A stretch of 64,000 nucleotides of DNA from Ottelia alismoides (taxonomy: Eukaryota > Streptophyta > Magnoliopsida > Alismatales > Hydrocharitaceae): assembly GCA_037367405.1 (NCBI GenBank), contig JAZKJV010000086.1, positions 1 to 64,000 of the forward strand. Direction: 5' to 3'. This document shows positions 35,176 through 46,458 of this stretch, in pieces; the stretch's first letter is position 1, and every line of letters starts with the position of its first letter. The notes beneath the pieces were generated by a model. The model had not been told where the DNA came from. It worked only from the letters and a program-made list of their open reading frames with translations, and searched no databases. A program made the translations under genes and the position numbers.

Positions 35176-36448
35176 CCCTCACCGGAGTTGCTTCGTCTCC
35201 AACATCCAGGAAGCCACCAAGACCACAATGATGTTCAGATACTCTGCCGAACTTCAACAAAACTATTGAGCTGATCAGGAGCAGACGGGGGTCGTCATCG
35301 AGTACGGAAGATGGTGGCAGAGCTGCAACAACCACACTGGAGCACAACCAACTTTGCCGCAAGAGATGATGGAGTCGAAGAACCCGATGTACAGGTACCG
35401 TCTGATCTCTGAGATCAGATGGTTCACAACGATCCACATGTCTGCTCCGAGCCTCTTCCCCGACCCTTTAGGCTCGGAGCAACCGACCCTCTCCCGAGCC
35501 AGCCGAGCCTGCATCTGAGCTCGAGTCGCTAGCCAAAGCAATCCCGAGCCTCCAACGCCACCCGAGCCTGGCTTCACGTGTTCCCGTCATGTGATGGCTG
35601 GTAAAATTGCATGAAGGCCCCGTAAACTTCTCCAAATTGCAAACAAGTCCAGAACTCACGTGGAGACCACATGCGTCAGGTATATTTTGCATTCATACCC
35701 TTGAAGGTTTTAATAATGTCAAAAATACCCCCGTACATGTGGGTAAATATCAGCGATGGTTTCACGCCTATTTGTATTTACATTTTAGTCCCTCCCAAGG
35801 ACCTGATTGCTAGTTATCTTTTATGTTTTTTTGCACTTATGCCCTTGTCTTCTTTTATGCGTATCTTAAGCATCGTATCTCCATTTCAATTGATTTTTAT
35901 CTCGTTTTGATGATCGTTTCATTGTCTTCTTGATGGCATATCTATACTTCTTTATTGAAACTATAAATTTTGATTTGTTATTTTAATTACCAAGTGTCAC
36001 CCTTACAATACTTTTAATGCCTTGCCTTAACTGATTTAATGGATTTTGATTCATAATTCTATTCTGATTCTGACAACATCTTCTTTCTCAAATATTTTCA
36101 CCTATTAGGGGCATATTCACGTTGAATTTCTTTGCATTTTGTTTCTTTTTAAAATAAAAAATGCATATCTTCATTTGTGTTTTCTGCATCATGTCTTGAC
36201 TTCATTCATTGATTGGCCTATGAGCTTTTAATCCAACACTTAATATAAATAATAAGAGTCTAAATTATACTAAAGAGGCTCGTGTACCTGAGTTCGACCT
36301 TGAGCTTACCAAGTAAAATATAAAAATCAACCATTTTATTTAATGGATAAATAATTTAATGGTTTTTGATGCATTCGATTAGTCCGACTGCAATGACTCT
36401 AGAAGTGTTAATTTCACACTATTAAAGGGTTGAATTTCAGACTCGTAA
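35176..36448 (+). mobile_element. Element B 3' LTR, right segment
   Basis: This resumes the LTR after element C and aligns with about 9975-11268 of the 5' LTR at about 87% by eye. It ends ...ATTTCAGACTCGTAA, where the 5' LTR ends ...ACTTGTCA. It is followed at once by GGAAG and A's integrase. Small frames here are shadows. Confidence 0.9.
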
Positions 36449-36453
36449 GGAAG
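36449..36453. repeat. Target-site duplication of element B, right copy (GGAAG)
   Basis: This is identical to 8410-8414. It joins the LTR end to the TCGTGCCATTTA of A's integrase. Confidence 0.92.
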
Positions 36454-36944
36454 TCGTGCCATTTACACGCAGAGTTAGTGCAAAAATCAGAATGGGCAAT
36501 CAAGAAAGTTAATTGGAACACATACCTAGAGCAGAAACAGAGAGATATGGATCTTAATGAGCTTGTGGAGATCAGAAACCGAGCATACGACAATAGTCTG
36601 GTGTACAAGGATAAGGTAAAGCGTTGACACGATAGATTTATGTAACGAAAGACCTTTGTTCCTGGACAGAAGGTATGGTTGTTCAACGTGAGGTTGAAGG
36701 TTTTCCAAGGGAAGCTTAAATCCAAGTGGACGGGTCCGTTCATAGTCCGTGTTGTGCATGACAGTGGATATGTAGAGATCTCAGATCTTACAGATGGATC
36801 ACAAACATCCCTAGTTAATGGACAACTACTAAAACACTTTGTCGAACCTATTGAACAGTTAATTTGTGTTGAGGAGATTGTTTTTATGCCTGAGGAAGGC
36901 TTCGAAGACACACATAGCGCCTTGCATGAGGCCTTGCAACATTA
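36454..36944 (+). pseudogene. Element A integrase, C-terminal part
   Basis: This continues the integrase cut at 8409 and aligns with 61005-61400 of element D: HKSEWAIKK-like (QKSEWAIKKVNW, near 36475-36515), LNELVEIRN, LVYKDKVKR, PGQKVWLFN and the C-terminal WTGPFIVRVVHDSG (near 36728-36770). That block corresponds to the SH3-like C-terminal domain of gypsy integrases. A TGA at 36625-36627 and a TAA at 36643-36645 split it; the second open stretch is 36679-36945. The downstream end (about 36850-36944) is richer in acidic residues than D's. Confidence 0.88.
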
Positions 36945-38911
36945 ATCTCTAGACATTAGCAGCATCAAAAAGATTCAGATCATGATCTATTTGTACATAC
37001 GCACTCCTTCTTGTATATATTTTCTCTCCCTCCCTCCCCTGTAATTCGAATCACTTGCCCTAGCTTAATTCATTTCATTTTATGTCTATACTTAGGATGA
37101 CCAGATCCTAAGTATAGGGGGAGAGTGACTCGAGTTTCCTCACCATTCTCTGTATAATCTCCAGATCCCATCAGTCCTCATACCCAATCATGTCCTATAC
37201 TTAAGCCGACCAGATCCTAAGTATGGTTGGATCGATGTCTACCCTATGTATACTCAACAATTTCCCATCTTAACCTCGCTCGCCCCATTTTTGATCTTCT
37301 TCTTCACTTAGGCTGCTAAAGCCTAAGTATAGGTGGGTGGTTTGACTTCTAGACCTTTGTAATTTTAGCTCTCCTATTCTTAGCATGAGCTATGTCTTTT
37401 TCCTTGCCTTTCATGCTCTGAGGACATAATACACGCTAAGTATAGTGGTATGTGTATATATTACATATATAATTTACCCATATCTCGTACTTTTGTGTAT
37501 TTCACGTATTTCGTATATATTATGCAATAATTATGGGGTGGGTAAAATTTGAAAAATAAATTGTAAAATACATGTATACTAGTATGTATATTGTATAATC
37601 TATATAGTACTTGTATAAAAAGTTGTAAAATTCTTGTAAATAACATTCTTGTAAAAATTGTTGTATACTAGAAATTTAAAAAAAATGAAAATAAAGGCTT
37701 CTTATTTACTCTTGCATATTATCCTTGTATTTCAAAATAGCAAAAAAAGGTGTCTTGCATGTCATTCATCTCTATAGCATGTTATCTACATCTCATATGC
37801 ATATTTTGCATATGCAAAGTGAAAAGCTAGTGGGTTCTGAACCAAGTATGAATAGATATTGAGGAAGGATTTCATTTGACCTTAATTTTCCTAATTTTAG
37901 AGGAACCTTATAGGAACTAGAGTTAAGATTTCTAAGGTCAAATGTCTTAATTCTTTGAGTCAGCAAGTATATGTTCACATGTCATCTTGATTGGTCTAAA
38001 TAGAATATTTCGTACCCACGCACGATTCTTTTAGACAGTGACCTAACTTGAACAAGTACTATGCATGTAGCTCTTGATTGATGAGATGGTGAGGAGGTAG
38101 AATCCTTTGGTTTGGAGTTGCAAACTGGTGGAAACATCCGTCCTCCTCTAGGGAGGGTAGTGCATCTCAAGCTAGTCCACTGGTGTTGACGTTTAAGGAC
38201 GAGATGTTGTGGGTTGTAATAAAGCTTCAAAAGAGGGATAGTCCACTATCTCAAGGTGAAAAACTCCTTATGTACATGGTAGGCCTTGTATATACTTCAA
38301 AAAAAGAGAAAAGAAAAAAAAATGCAGAATCTCCAAAAGTGGACAGGCCCGATTGAAAAGTAAAATGCCTGATGGAGTGTATATACAAGTATAAAAAAAT
38401 AAGAAGATCTTCAAAACCTGCAGCTGGATGATTTGGCTACATTGGTCAAGAATCCTAGGATAGGTAGCTATACTGGCTATCGTCCATTCTTCTCTCCACC
38501 CCCTCTTCTTGAGCCGATTGCACTTGAACTTAGAAGGGAATACCTTGCTCCTCGAGGAAAGAGAACTGGATCGGAGAATTAGAGTTACCTTATTAGAGGA
38601 GGTTGTTTCTTTTCCATTTCTGATGTGGAGAGTTATTTTTCACTTACACAGTACAAATAAGATTCATAGTCATCAGAAATTTGCATATGAAGATTTGTTT
38701 GACCTCTGACTGTTGAGGCATCTTGAATAGAAGACTTGTGGAACTTAAAGGTTGTTAGGTCTTAAATTCAATTCCCAATAAGGATCCACCACACTTTTAA
38801 TCCAAATGCTGAGTCAAGCTCCATTTTCATGTTTTGTTCATGACTTTGGTATGGAACTCAAAATCATTTCACTCATGCATTTCATTTCAGTTGCTCGAGG
38901 ACGAGCAAGGT
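36945..38911 (+). other. Element A 3' non-coding region
   Basis: About 2 kb lies between integrase and the polypurine tract. It starts with three hairpins (37086-37332), then an AT-rich part (37440-37740) ending in a block (37460-37560) shared with G and D. A long stretch (37800-38900) is homologous to F (18480-17400, reversed) and G (54640-53600, reversed). There is no envelope-like gene. A minus-strand frame at 37982-38230 resembles antisense frames in G and partly in F. Confidence 0.7.
37086..37332 (+). repeat. Three polypurine-like hairpins of element A
   Basis: Units lie at 37086-37122 (CTATACTTAGGAT, loop GACCAG, ATCCTAAGTATAGGGGG), about 37195-37225 (CTATACTTAAG...ATCCTAAGTATGG) and about 37303-37332 (ACTTAGGCT...AGCCTAAGTATAGG). 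A lone tract-like word follows at about 37433-37446. The first unit repeats the 12-base polypurine core of elements B and D exactly. D has homologous units at 61584-61725. Confidence 0.8.
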
Positions 38912-38926
38912 TTAAGTATATGGGAT
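38912..38926 (+). other. Polypurine tract of element A
   Basis: TTAAGTATATGGGAT (38912-38926) directly precedes the LTR start TGATGATTC. It is a weaker purine run than in B or D (ATGGG instead of AGGGGG), suggesting decay. Confidence 0.75.
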
Positions 38927-41900
38927 TGATGATTCTGTGATTCATCACTCTAAAAGTTGAAAATAGAGCTTTGTTCCGGGCAATTAGATGCATATTTCCA
39001 CTTATATTGCATAAATAATCTCCATTTCAGCACTCATATTTGCATTAAATAAGAGGCTTAATTCACTTGTAAAAATCACCTATAAATACCATATTTGAAT
39101 CTATTTTATACTAACTCCAAATCCAATAAAATCAACTCTATAATGTATATATTACTAACACTAATAAAGAAAAAATATCAAAAAATACTAACTTATAAAA
39201 TTGACCAATAAAACCCGAATCCAAGTTTCAAACTAGGAGCCTTAAAATACACATATCTCTCTCATACAATGTCCAATTTAAGTCTACTCACTTTTAAAGT
39301 AATATACATTCAAAGACCTTCAAAAGAAGACTAATTTCATAAAAATTAGAGATTGTATGTGAAACTTGGGTTTTGAGACCCTATTGTATATTGTACATAC
39401 AGACATTTTTGCCCTTTTATTTTATCCTTTTATTTTCTTATATATTAAAAATAAAAAATAAATCAAATTGTAAATATTCCTTTCATATTTTCTCCATTTT
39501 TTTCAATTGTTCTCTTATTTAAAAATGACAAAAAATGTAAAAGACAAAAATGTAGTATTTTATACCAATAAGATGCCACCCAAAAATACTTTTTACACAT
39601 ATAAGTATTTGATTTTTGGTCCTTCATGAAAGATGTAGATCTCGTCGAGAGGAATAAATATTCTAAAAAAAGTTTTCGATTTGAGGTCATGTCCTATTTT
39701 TTTAGTGATTTTATTTGAATTTATAATCTAAATTTTCTGGAGCTGACATGTGGCACTCCTGGAGTCGCCACGTTTCAACTCCTCCTTTCTCCATGTACTC
39801 TCTTTGATCTGGACTGTTGGATGAAGGATGCTTCATCCAATGGCTCAGATCATTTCATTCCTCTCTCTCTAAACGTTGTCTTTAACCTCCTGATTCTTGC
39901 GAGAGGAGGCACCAATCGCAACCCCACCATGCGCGGTGGACCATCTCCTCCCCCGTACCTGCTCCACACCTTCCCGCATCATTCGGCGTGCACAACTGCC
40001 ACTCCTCCTTCCTCTCGCTTCATGCGCCAATCACCTATAAAAAGCCCTTTCCGAGCTCACCTCATCCGCCATATTCCTTAGAGATAGAGCACGAGCTCCC
40101 ACCCACATTGGTGGCAACAATCGTGACCCACTGGTAGAGGGACGACAAGCAGCTATCCTTGACAAGATCCAGAAGGCTCGATCCTTCTGCTGCATCTCTG
40201 ATATTCACGAATTGCTGAGCTCGAGCTTTGCCGACTCTTGAGCAACGATAGAAGAAGCCTCAGCTTCTCCTTCCACAGGCAAATCACTGTCCACACCTCT
40301 AAGTAGCGTCTTTCTTCTCTATCTTCCTCTTCTGCCATCTCTCTTCATCCCCTATCTGCATCTCCATTCGCATTTTATTTTCTCTCTCTTCAATCCAACT
40401 CCATCCATTCACCAAATCTCAAAATCGTTGACACTCTCACAGATATATCAACCATTACAAATGTATTAGTGATTTTTATTGATTTTTTCGATGAAGTTTC
40501 TTCAATAAGTTAATTGAAAATTAACTCCAGCAAAAGAAATAAATTCGATTCGCTGTTCACATGGGAACTTCCCCTGTTTCCCGCTTCTTCACTCTTTCAC
40601 CCTTGCTGATCACCACGCGACCACCTTCCATCTAGATTCGATTCACCATGCCGGCGACTATCTTCTCCATCAACAACTATAACATTGACCTTCTACTCTG
40701 GCTGTGAGCCTCCAGCAGCTTGCGACCTCACCCTTGACGGTTCCCTCCACTCCAGTCACCATCCTCCTGCTGTAACCTACCCTCAGCCACCGAGCACACC
40801 TGCAAGACCCCCCTTCGCGCAAGCTCCACCGATCGGGGCATGTATCGTCCAGCCCCTCCATCGACAGCACTAACTACACCATCGCATCATCGCCATCCTT
40901 ATCTTGGTGCAGCTTCGAGCAACCAGCCTTCGTGTTGCATCGATGCCTCGATGCGTAGCACGCTCCCGCATCCTTCCTCCTACCGACCAGCCTCCAGCCC
41001 GACCTGCCACACGCCCCTTCCACCCGCACGACCTCCACCTTCTACCCGCACGACCTCCACCGACCGCTCGCGATGCTGCCGACCGCCACTTTGGGATCTG
41101 CGGAAGAAGAGAACCCCCAGGTTCTCACGTGAGGCAGATACAACCTTTTAGGTAAATTACGGGGAGATGCCTCTCATATCAGCGAATCACAAAGACATCC
41201 CTATCCTCATATTGTACATGAGGTACACGAGGTCCGAGAATATTTGCCCGTGCCCCTGGAGGTCTTGGAAATTACACTGACGCCCCCACCAGTCTAAAAT
41301 CACATGAGGCGCACACATATCAGTGGAGAAGTTGCATATATACCCTTGCGAGTACAGGTAATCTCATCAAAGTCCCTGTCAGCATTCTTTTCTTTTATCA
41401 ATTTTATTTTTGTAATTGCATATACATCCTTGTGTTTGCATATTTATTTGAACGTGCATTTGACATTATTTCATTATTCTAAAAATTGCATATTGTAGAA
41501 GAGCTCATGTTTTATCATTGAGGAAAATCATTATATTTTTGTGAACCTTGATTTATTTAATAGAATTAATTTGATGAAATATTGCATATTTTATCCAATA
41601 CTTATTTTGAAATTGATTTTACAGTAATCATTGCTCCAAAAATTACCAAAAATCCATAATAAGTAGAGTTTGGGTAGTTATATTTTGTTTCCAAAAATCA
41701 TCACAGTTGCACGCATAACGAGGTCTGAATAAATTAATTGGTGTTTTTCTTAATCGATTTTTAATAAGTAAAAAAATTAACTGTTTCCTAGGTTTAGTAA
41801 TTTTCCTGAATTAATCTCACATAGAAGAAATTAGGATAATTTTTATCTTTGAAAAGAATTTAATTTGGTATTTATTAAAATTAATTTTATGAAAATTACC

Positions 41901-42311
41901 ATGCATTCATATTTAACTGCAGTTAATTCATATAGAGTCAAAAAGTTCCAAAAAAATAGGGTAGCTTCATTTCTTCATAATTGACATTCTGGACAAGTTT
42001 GAGAATTTTTGGACTCAATTTGATCATATTCATATTTAAACCCTCGAAATTGTCCAAGATTGCATTGCATTTTTTAATTGCATAAAAAAACCATTCTCTT
42101 GAAAACATAACATCTAGATCGACTTCAAATTAATCTAAGGAGAAAGCTGCCTCCCTAAGTTCGACCTTGATCTTGCCCAAGTAAAACATAAATTATCACC
42201 CTATATTAATTGATATATTAATTAAAGTGGTTTTTAATTAACTCAAATTTATCCCACTACAATGAAATCATTAATTCTACATAATTAAAAGGATAAATTT
42301 CGGATTTTTCA
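38927..42311 (+). mobile_element. Element A 3' LTR
   Basis: The 3385-bp LTR starts TGATGATTCTGTGATTCATCA-like (20-base hairpin region) and ends ...CGGATTTTTCA. A TATAAAAA box lies at 40036-40043, followed by a C/T- and CCACC-rich leader (40080-41150) and an AT-rich tail (41380-42300). The U3 third matches the LTR at about 52460-53556 (minus). It is a different subfamily from the LTRs of B and I, so the LTR at 2044-4052 is not its partner. Low-complexity Pro/Ser/Thr frames at 40685-41155 are not genes. To its right, element E sequence begins. Confidence 0.85.
40036..40043 (+). promoter_or_regulatory. TATA box of element A 3' LTR
   Basis: TATAAAAA lies in a GC-rich context about 1.1 kb into the LTR, upstream of the pyrimidine-rich leader. 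The position matches the TTTAAATA of B LTRs. It is the probable core promoter. Confidence 0.6.
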
Positions 42312-42319
42312 AGTACATC

Positions 42320-43560
42320 CTAAGTATAACACAAACACACACACACACGCGAGAAAGAGATGAATGATAAAATGGAACAAGAAAGAATGAAAAGAAAGGA
42401 CATATAAAAAAGAATATTGACTGATGTATTAGATGCAGAAGATATCAAAGAATAATTGTCTAATACCACAAATATATAATTGACAGCGAGCATGAATTTA
42501 TCTTGATCAAGATATGGATTCTGCAACTGTCCATTCACAACAAATGGTTGTGCATCAGATGACAACCTAGATATGACACTACTACCATTATCATGCATAA
42601 CTCTCACAATGAACAATCCTATTGCTTTTGAATTTGTCGGTAAATAACTTCAATTTCACATCAAATAACCATATTTTCTGATCAACGACAAAATTATTCC
42701 TCCTAATATGTCTATCATGTTCAATGCTTGACTTTCTCCTTATACACGAGTGAGTTGTCGTATGTGAAATCTCAGAATTCCAACAATCTATTCAAATCCA
42801 CATTTCTACTCTGGTCTGCTCTCTCATAATCCAAGTTGCATACATGTATTGCTCATAAATATTTGTGAATCATCTCAACGGGTAAGTGACAAGGCTTTTC
42901 ATAAACCAATCTATAGGGAGACATGCCTAATGGAGACTTGTACTCCATCCTATAAGCCTAAATAATCTAGTCAAGCATTTGGGACCAACTCTTTCTATCT
43001 GGATGTACAAGTTTTTGAAGTATTGTCTTGATCTCCCTATTCAAAATCATAACCAAGCCATTAGTCTGGGGTGGGGGGTGGGGGAGGGGTAAGGAGACGC
43101 AACTCTATACTCAATGGCATACTCCTTCACAAGCCTTCTTACCTCTCTATTAATGAAATGGCTTCACACATCAGAAATGAGTATCTTGGGTATCTCGAAC
43201 TGTAGAATAATGTTGTCTTTGAGAAAGGAACACACCATATGACTATCATTGGCTCGAGTGGGGATCACCTCCACCCAATGATTAACATAATACACGATAA
43301 GCATGATGCACTGAAATCCCTGACTGACAGGGAATGGGCGCATGAAGTTTATACCCCACACATCAAAAACACCATAAATCTGGATATATCTCAAGGGCAT
43401 GGTATCTTTGGAACCAATAGTTCCTCCCATTCTCTTTCAATCAATACAACCGTGAACATAATCTGTAGCATTCTTAAACAGAGTTGGCTACCATATGATG
43501 CATTGAAGTACCTTGTTGTCGTGCTCTTCCCTGAATGATGCCCACCAGACTCGAATATGT
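42320..43560 (-). pseudogene. Element E integrase (broken)
   Basis: Read on the minus strand, the open piece at 43164-43430 starts after the zinc region (MGGTIGSKDTMPL) and has GVFDVWGINFMRPF, where the first catalytic Asp of the usual GIDFMGPF is Asn. PTRAND and ISD follow near 43165-43175. The DDE Glu region lies around 43040, where a G-run expansion has replaced the YHPQTNG block. The C-terminal piece (42320-42616) holds FIVRVMHDNGSS and VNGQL. Multiple frame shifts occur. The element is cut by the 3' end of A at 42311. Confidence 0.82.
43068..43089 (+). repeat. G-run expansion with quadruplex potential
   Basis: There are four runs of 4 to 6 G separated by single T, T and A. The homologous position in F (near 20038-20050) reads GAGGGTGGTATGG, so the runs expanded locally inside E's integrase remnant. 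The pattern meets the usual G3+N1-7 rule for a four-stranded structure. Confidence 0.8.
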
Positions 43561-44300
43561 GATAGTGCTCAAGTAGGCTGATGTTTTCCTCCTAAGGAAT
43601 GCACCTTGTCCAGATACAATCCACATCCTCACAAAACAGATCCTCCCACTGGTAAAACTGTATCTCTAACAAGAATCTATCTACCATATGCTTCAACCAA
43701 TTTTGTGGGACTTTCTCAGAGATAGACAGTTCACAACATCAACATATCATGGGAGTGAGGCAATTGACAAAATAGCCTCATCTGGAAAGGTCTCTAAAAC
43801 AGGAAGTAGGATAAGCTCAGGGGACTCTGCATCTGATATCTGAGAAAGGAGATCCGTGACACCATTCTTCACTCCAGGCTTATCTCCAATCTCTAAATCA
43901 AACTCATGGAGAAGAAGGATCCATCTTATAAGGCATTGTTTGGCATCCTTCTTAGCCTATAAGTACCATATTGTTGTATGATCCATGTAGACAATCACAT
44001 GTGAACCAAGCAAGTAGGAATGTGACTTATCTAAAGCAAATACTACTGCTAAAATCTCCTTCTCTATAACTGTGTAGTTGCGTTGTTCCTCATCCAGAGT
44101 CTTACTAGCATAGTGTATGGCAAATGGTACCCCATCTCATATCTGCCCTAAAATAGCTCCAACTGTAAAATCTGATGCATCTGTCATGATCTTAATGGGA
44201 AGAGATAAATCAGGTGACTGAAGGACATGGGCACAAGTAACCATCTCTTTCATCTCATGAAAGGAAAGTAGGAATCATCAACTATAAACTCACTCTCCTT
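43561..44300 (-). pseudogene. Element E RNase H and spacer (broken)
   Basis: On the minus strand this contains DASDFTVGAILG-like sequence (near 44150-44185), [24 protein letters not shown] sequence (near 44010-44070), VIVYMDHTT with the catalytic Asp kept (codon 43981-43983), RWILLLHEF with Trp kept (codon 43921-43923), and the LL..L end before the integrase spacer. Several frameshifts and stops occur. Its identity is clear by collinearity with F and D. Confidence 0.82.
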
Positions 44301-45510
44301 GCCCAGAAGCTCAGTCAAAGGTCTGGCTATCCTGCTTAAGTTCTTAATGAATCACCTATAAAATCCAACATGTTTTAAAAATAAGATCAACTGCTTCAAA
44401 TTCTGTGGTGGCTCTAACCTAGAAATCACATCAATTTTAGTCAGTCAACCTCCATACCGTATATGGAGATGATGTGGCCAAATACAATCCCATTAGTCAC
44501 CATAAAGTGACTCTTCTCCCACGAGAGTACTAAGTTTACATCACAACATCTCTTAAGTACTCAGTCTAAATGAGTAAGACATAAGTCAAAACTATCCCCG
44601 TAGACTGAGAAATTGTCCATGAAGGCCTTGAGGAAACTACCTACCATGTCTGCAAAAGTGACCAACATACACCTCTAGAATGTCGCGGGAGTGTTACACA
44701 ATCCAAAGGGCATCCATCTAAAGGCGTAGGTGCCAAACGAACAAGTAAAAGTAGTCTTCTCTTGATCCTCCATAGCGATTGCTACCTGGTTATATCCCAT
44801 GTACCATCCAAGAAACAAAAGAACGTCTTCCCTAAAAATCTCTCAATAGTATGATCAATAAAGGGCAGTTGAAAGTGATCCTTTTTGGTCGCTGAGTTTA
44901 GGTTCCAATAATCTATGTTGACACACCATGAAATGGGTACACGAGTCGGAATCTCCTCACCACAATCATTCGCCACGATAGTAATCTTGGATTTCTTCAG
45001 AACCACATGCAACAGACTAACCTACTTGGAATTCGAAATGGGATAAACAAAGCCTTCATCACACCATTTTCTTATCTCTTTCATGACAACATCCTGGAGA
45101 TCAGGATTCAGATGGTGCTGAAACTCATGGTTTGGCATGTTGTCATCTTCTAAGTAAATATGTTGTGAGCACTGAGCTGGAGCAATCCTACGGAGCTTCG
45201 AAATACTCCAGCGAATAGCCTTGAGGTTTCTCTCAAGAACCTCTAGCAAGCGAGAGTCCAAGTAATCAGTCAAATGCTAACTAATGATGATCGGAAACAT
45301 TTGGGGGAACCCATAAGGAAGGCATACTTAAGAGATGTAGGTAAGACTTTGAGATTAAGTGGTGTCTGAATCATCTCTACAACAACCTTTGCAACTGTAC
45401 TGGTAGAAGGTATATGATATGATATCAATGAATTATCCATCATGGCTACTATAGGATCATCAAGAAGTGTATAAAACAGATCTGTAAGGAATGCGCTCTG
45501 CTCAGACAAG
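44301..45510 (-). pseudogene. Element E reverse transcriptase (broken; second catalytic Asp is Asn)
   Basis: On the minus strand the N-terminal part is at 45510-45022: LPTSLKYAFL, SKLRRIAPAQCSQHIYLEDD, HHLNPDLQDVVMKEI, WCDEGFVYPIS. The next piece is at 45012-44782: HVVLKKSKITIV, WCVNIDYWNLN, KKDHFQLPFIDHTIERFLGK, FCFLDG. The catalytic block is FMDNF (44609-44623), where the second Asp of FMDDF is Asn (codon 44612-44614). The LGH(V/I)-type thumb and connection segments lie near 44330-44480. Frame breaks lie between the pieces. Confidence 0.87.
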
Positions 45511-46458
45511 GACGGCTCATCAGGCCGCTAAAATGATCTTTGTGAACTCATCAAAACATGTCTCAGATATCTCAACACTAATCTCAGAAGAAAATCTCTC
45601 ATCAGCATGTATCTCAAGAAATCTATATGTGTCTCACATATATCATCAGAATGTATCTTAGAAGGAGATCTCTCATCTGTAATATCAGAAAATTGTGTCT
45701 CGAGAATCTCAAAATGTACCTCCGAAAGTAACTAAGACTGATCCTTAGAATACAACTCAAACAGTCCATCGGCTAACAACTCGGAATTATCGACAAAGGA
45801 GCTCAAGGTGACTGTGCTTTCTAGGGGTTTCTTCCGAGAAAGGAACTCCAAGGTATCCATGAAATCAGTGAACAAATCAGTATCTCAAATCTCAGCTAAA
45901 AATCATAGCAAAAAAACAAGTCTACTTGACTCTCTCGCATCTATTAGTGCTGGTGAAGGGCTCGGATCTGGGATCATCTCTATCTTCACCTTATCACTGT
46001 GAGAGTGAAAGGTAATCTCTCTAGTACCATAATCAGCTAATACTTCAATCATTCGGATGAACGTCCGACCTAGAATGATCGGGGTATCGAGTAATGGTGT
46101 AGATATGTCCATATCCATGACAAAAAAATCAACTGGGAATCCCATGCCTTGCATTATTACAATAACATCCTCGAGAATGCCCCTCCGTCTCTTGATCGAT
46201 CTATCAATAAATTAAAGGGTCATCCTTGTTGATCTAAGAGGTCCCAATCCAAACTCAAAAAAGTAATGAGGAAGGCATAAGATTGATCGAAGATCCGCTT
46301 TCGGGAAGAGTACAATCAAAATCCTGATAAAACATTGAACAACGAATGTGAGGTGCTCCTTATCTTTCTTATTCGGTGGGAGGTTGCTAATGGCGCGAAC
46401 TGTGGTCATGGTCAAAATGTGCTTGTCTGTTTACTAGCATCTATTTTTCTTGGGATGT
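45511..46458 (-). pseudogene. Element E protease and acidic linker (broken)
   Basis: On the minus strand, 46415-46212 and 46154-45903 carry FEFGLGPLRSTRMTL, a DRSIKRRRGILEDV-type block across the frame break near 46180, GFPVDFFVMDMD and LLDTPIILGRTF. This is the Athila-type protease region, where L-A-D-R-S-x-K...G-x-x-E-D-V precedes F-P-V-D-F. The catalytic Asp region near 46300-46330 is eroded. The Ser/Glu-rich linker toward RT (45511-45900) has many stops. The upstream end is interrupted by solo LTR H. Confidence 0.82.

Larger units (their letters stand above)
8415..36448 (+). mobile_element. Element B: Athila-like derivative without gag-pol (nested host of F, C and a MITE)
   Basis: B has a 5' LTR (8415-11268), tRNA-Asp-type primer site (11271-11288), leader, two polypurine-like hairpins (12389-12502), a 3' non-coding region shared with element D, a polypurine tract (23908-23920) and a 3' LTR (23921-36448, split by C). 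After subtracting F, the internal region is only about 3.3 kb and holds no gag, protease, RT, RNase H or integrase similarity. This fits a large retrotransposon derivative (LARD-like), moved by proteins of other elements. It has a perfect 5-bp duplication in A's integrase. The two LTRs are only about 87% similar by eye over the segment compared, so it is an old insertion. Confidence 0.85.

Noticed and set aside
40685..41155. Overlapping Pro/Ser/Thr-rich frames in A's 3' LTR
   Set aside because: They are repetitive CCACC-rich leader sequence with two overlapping frames and no conserved family.
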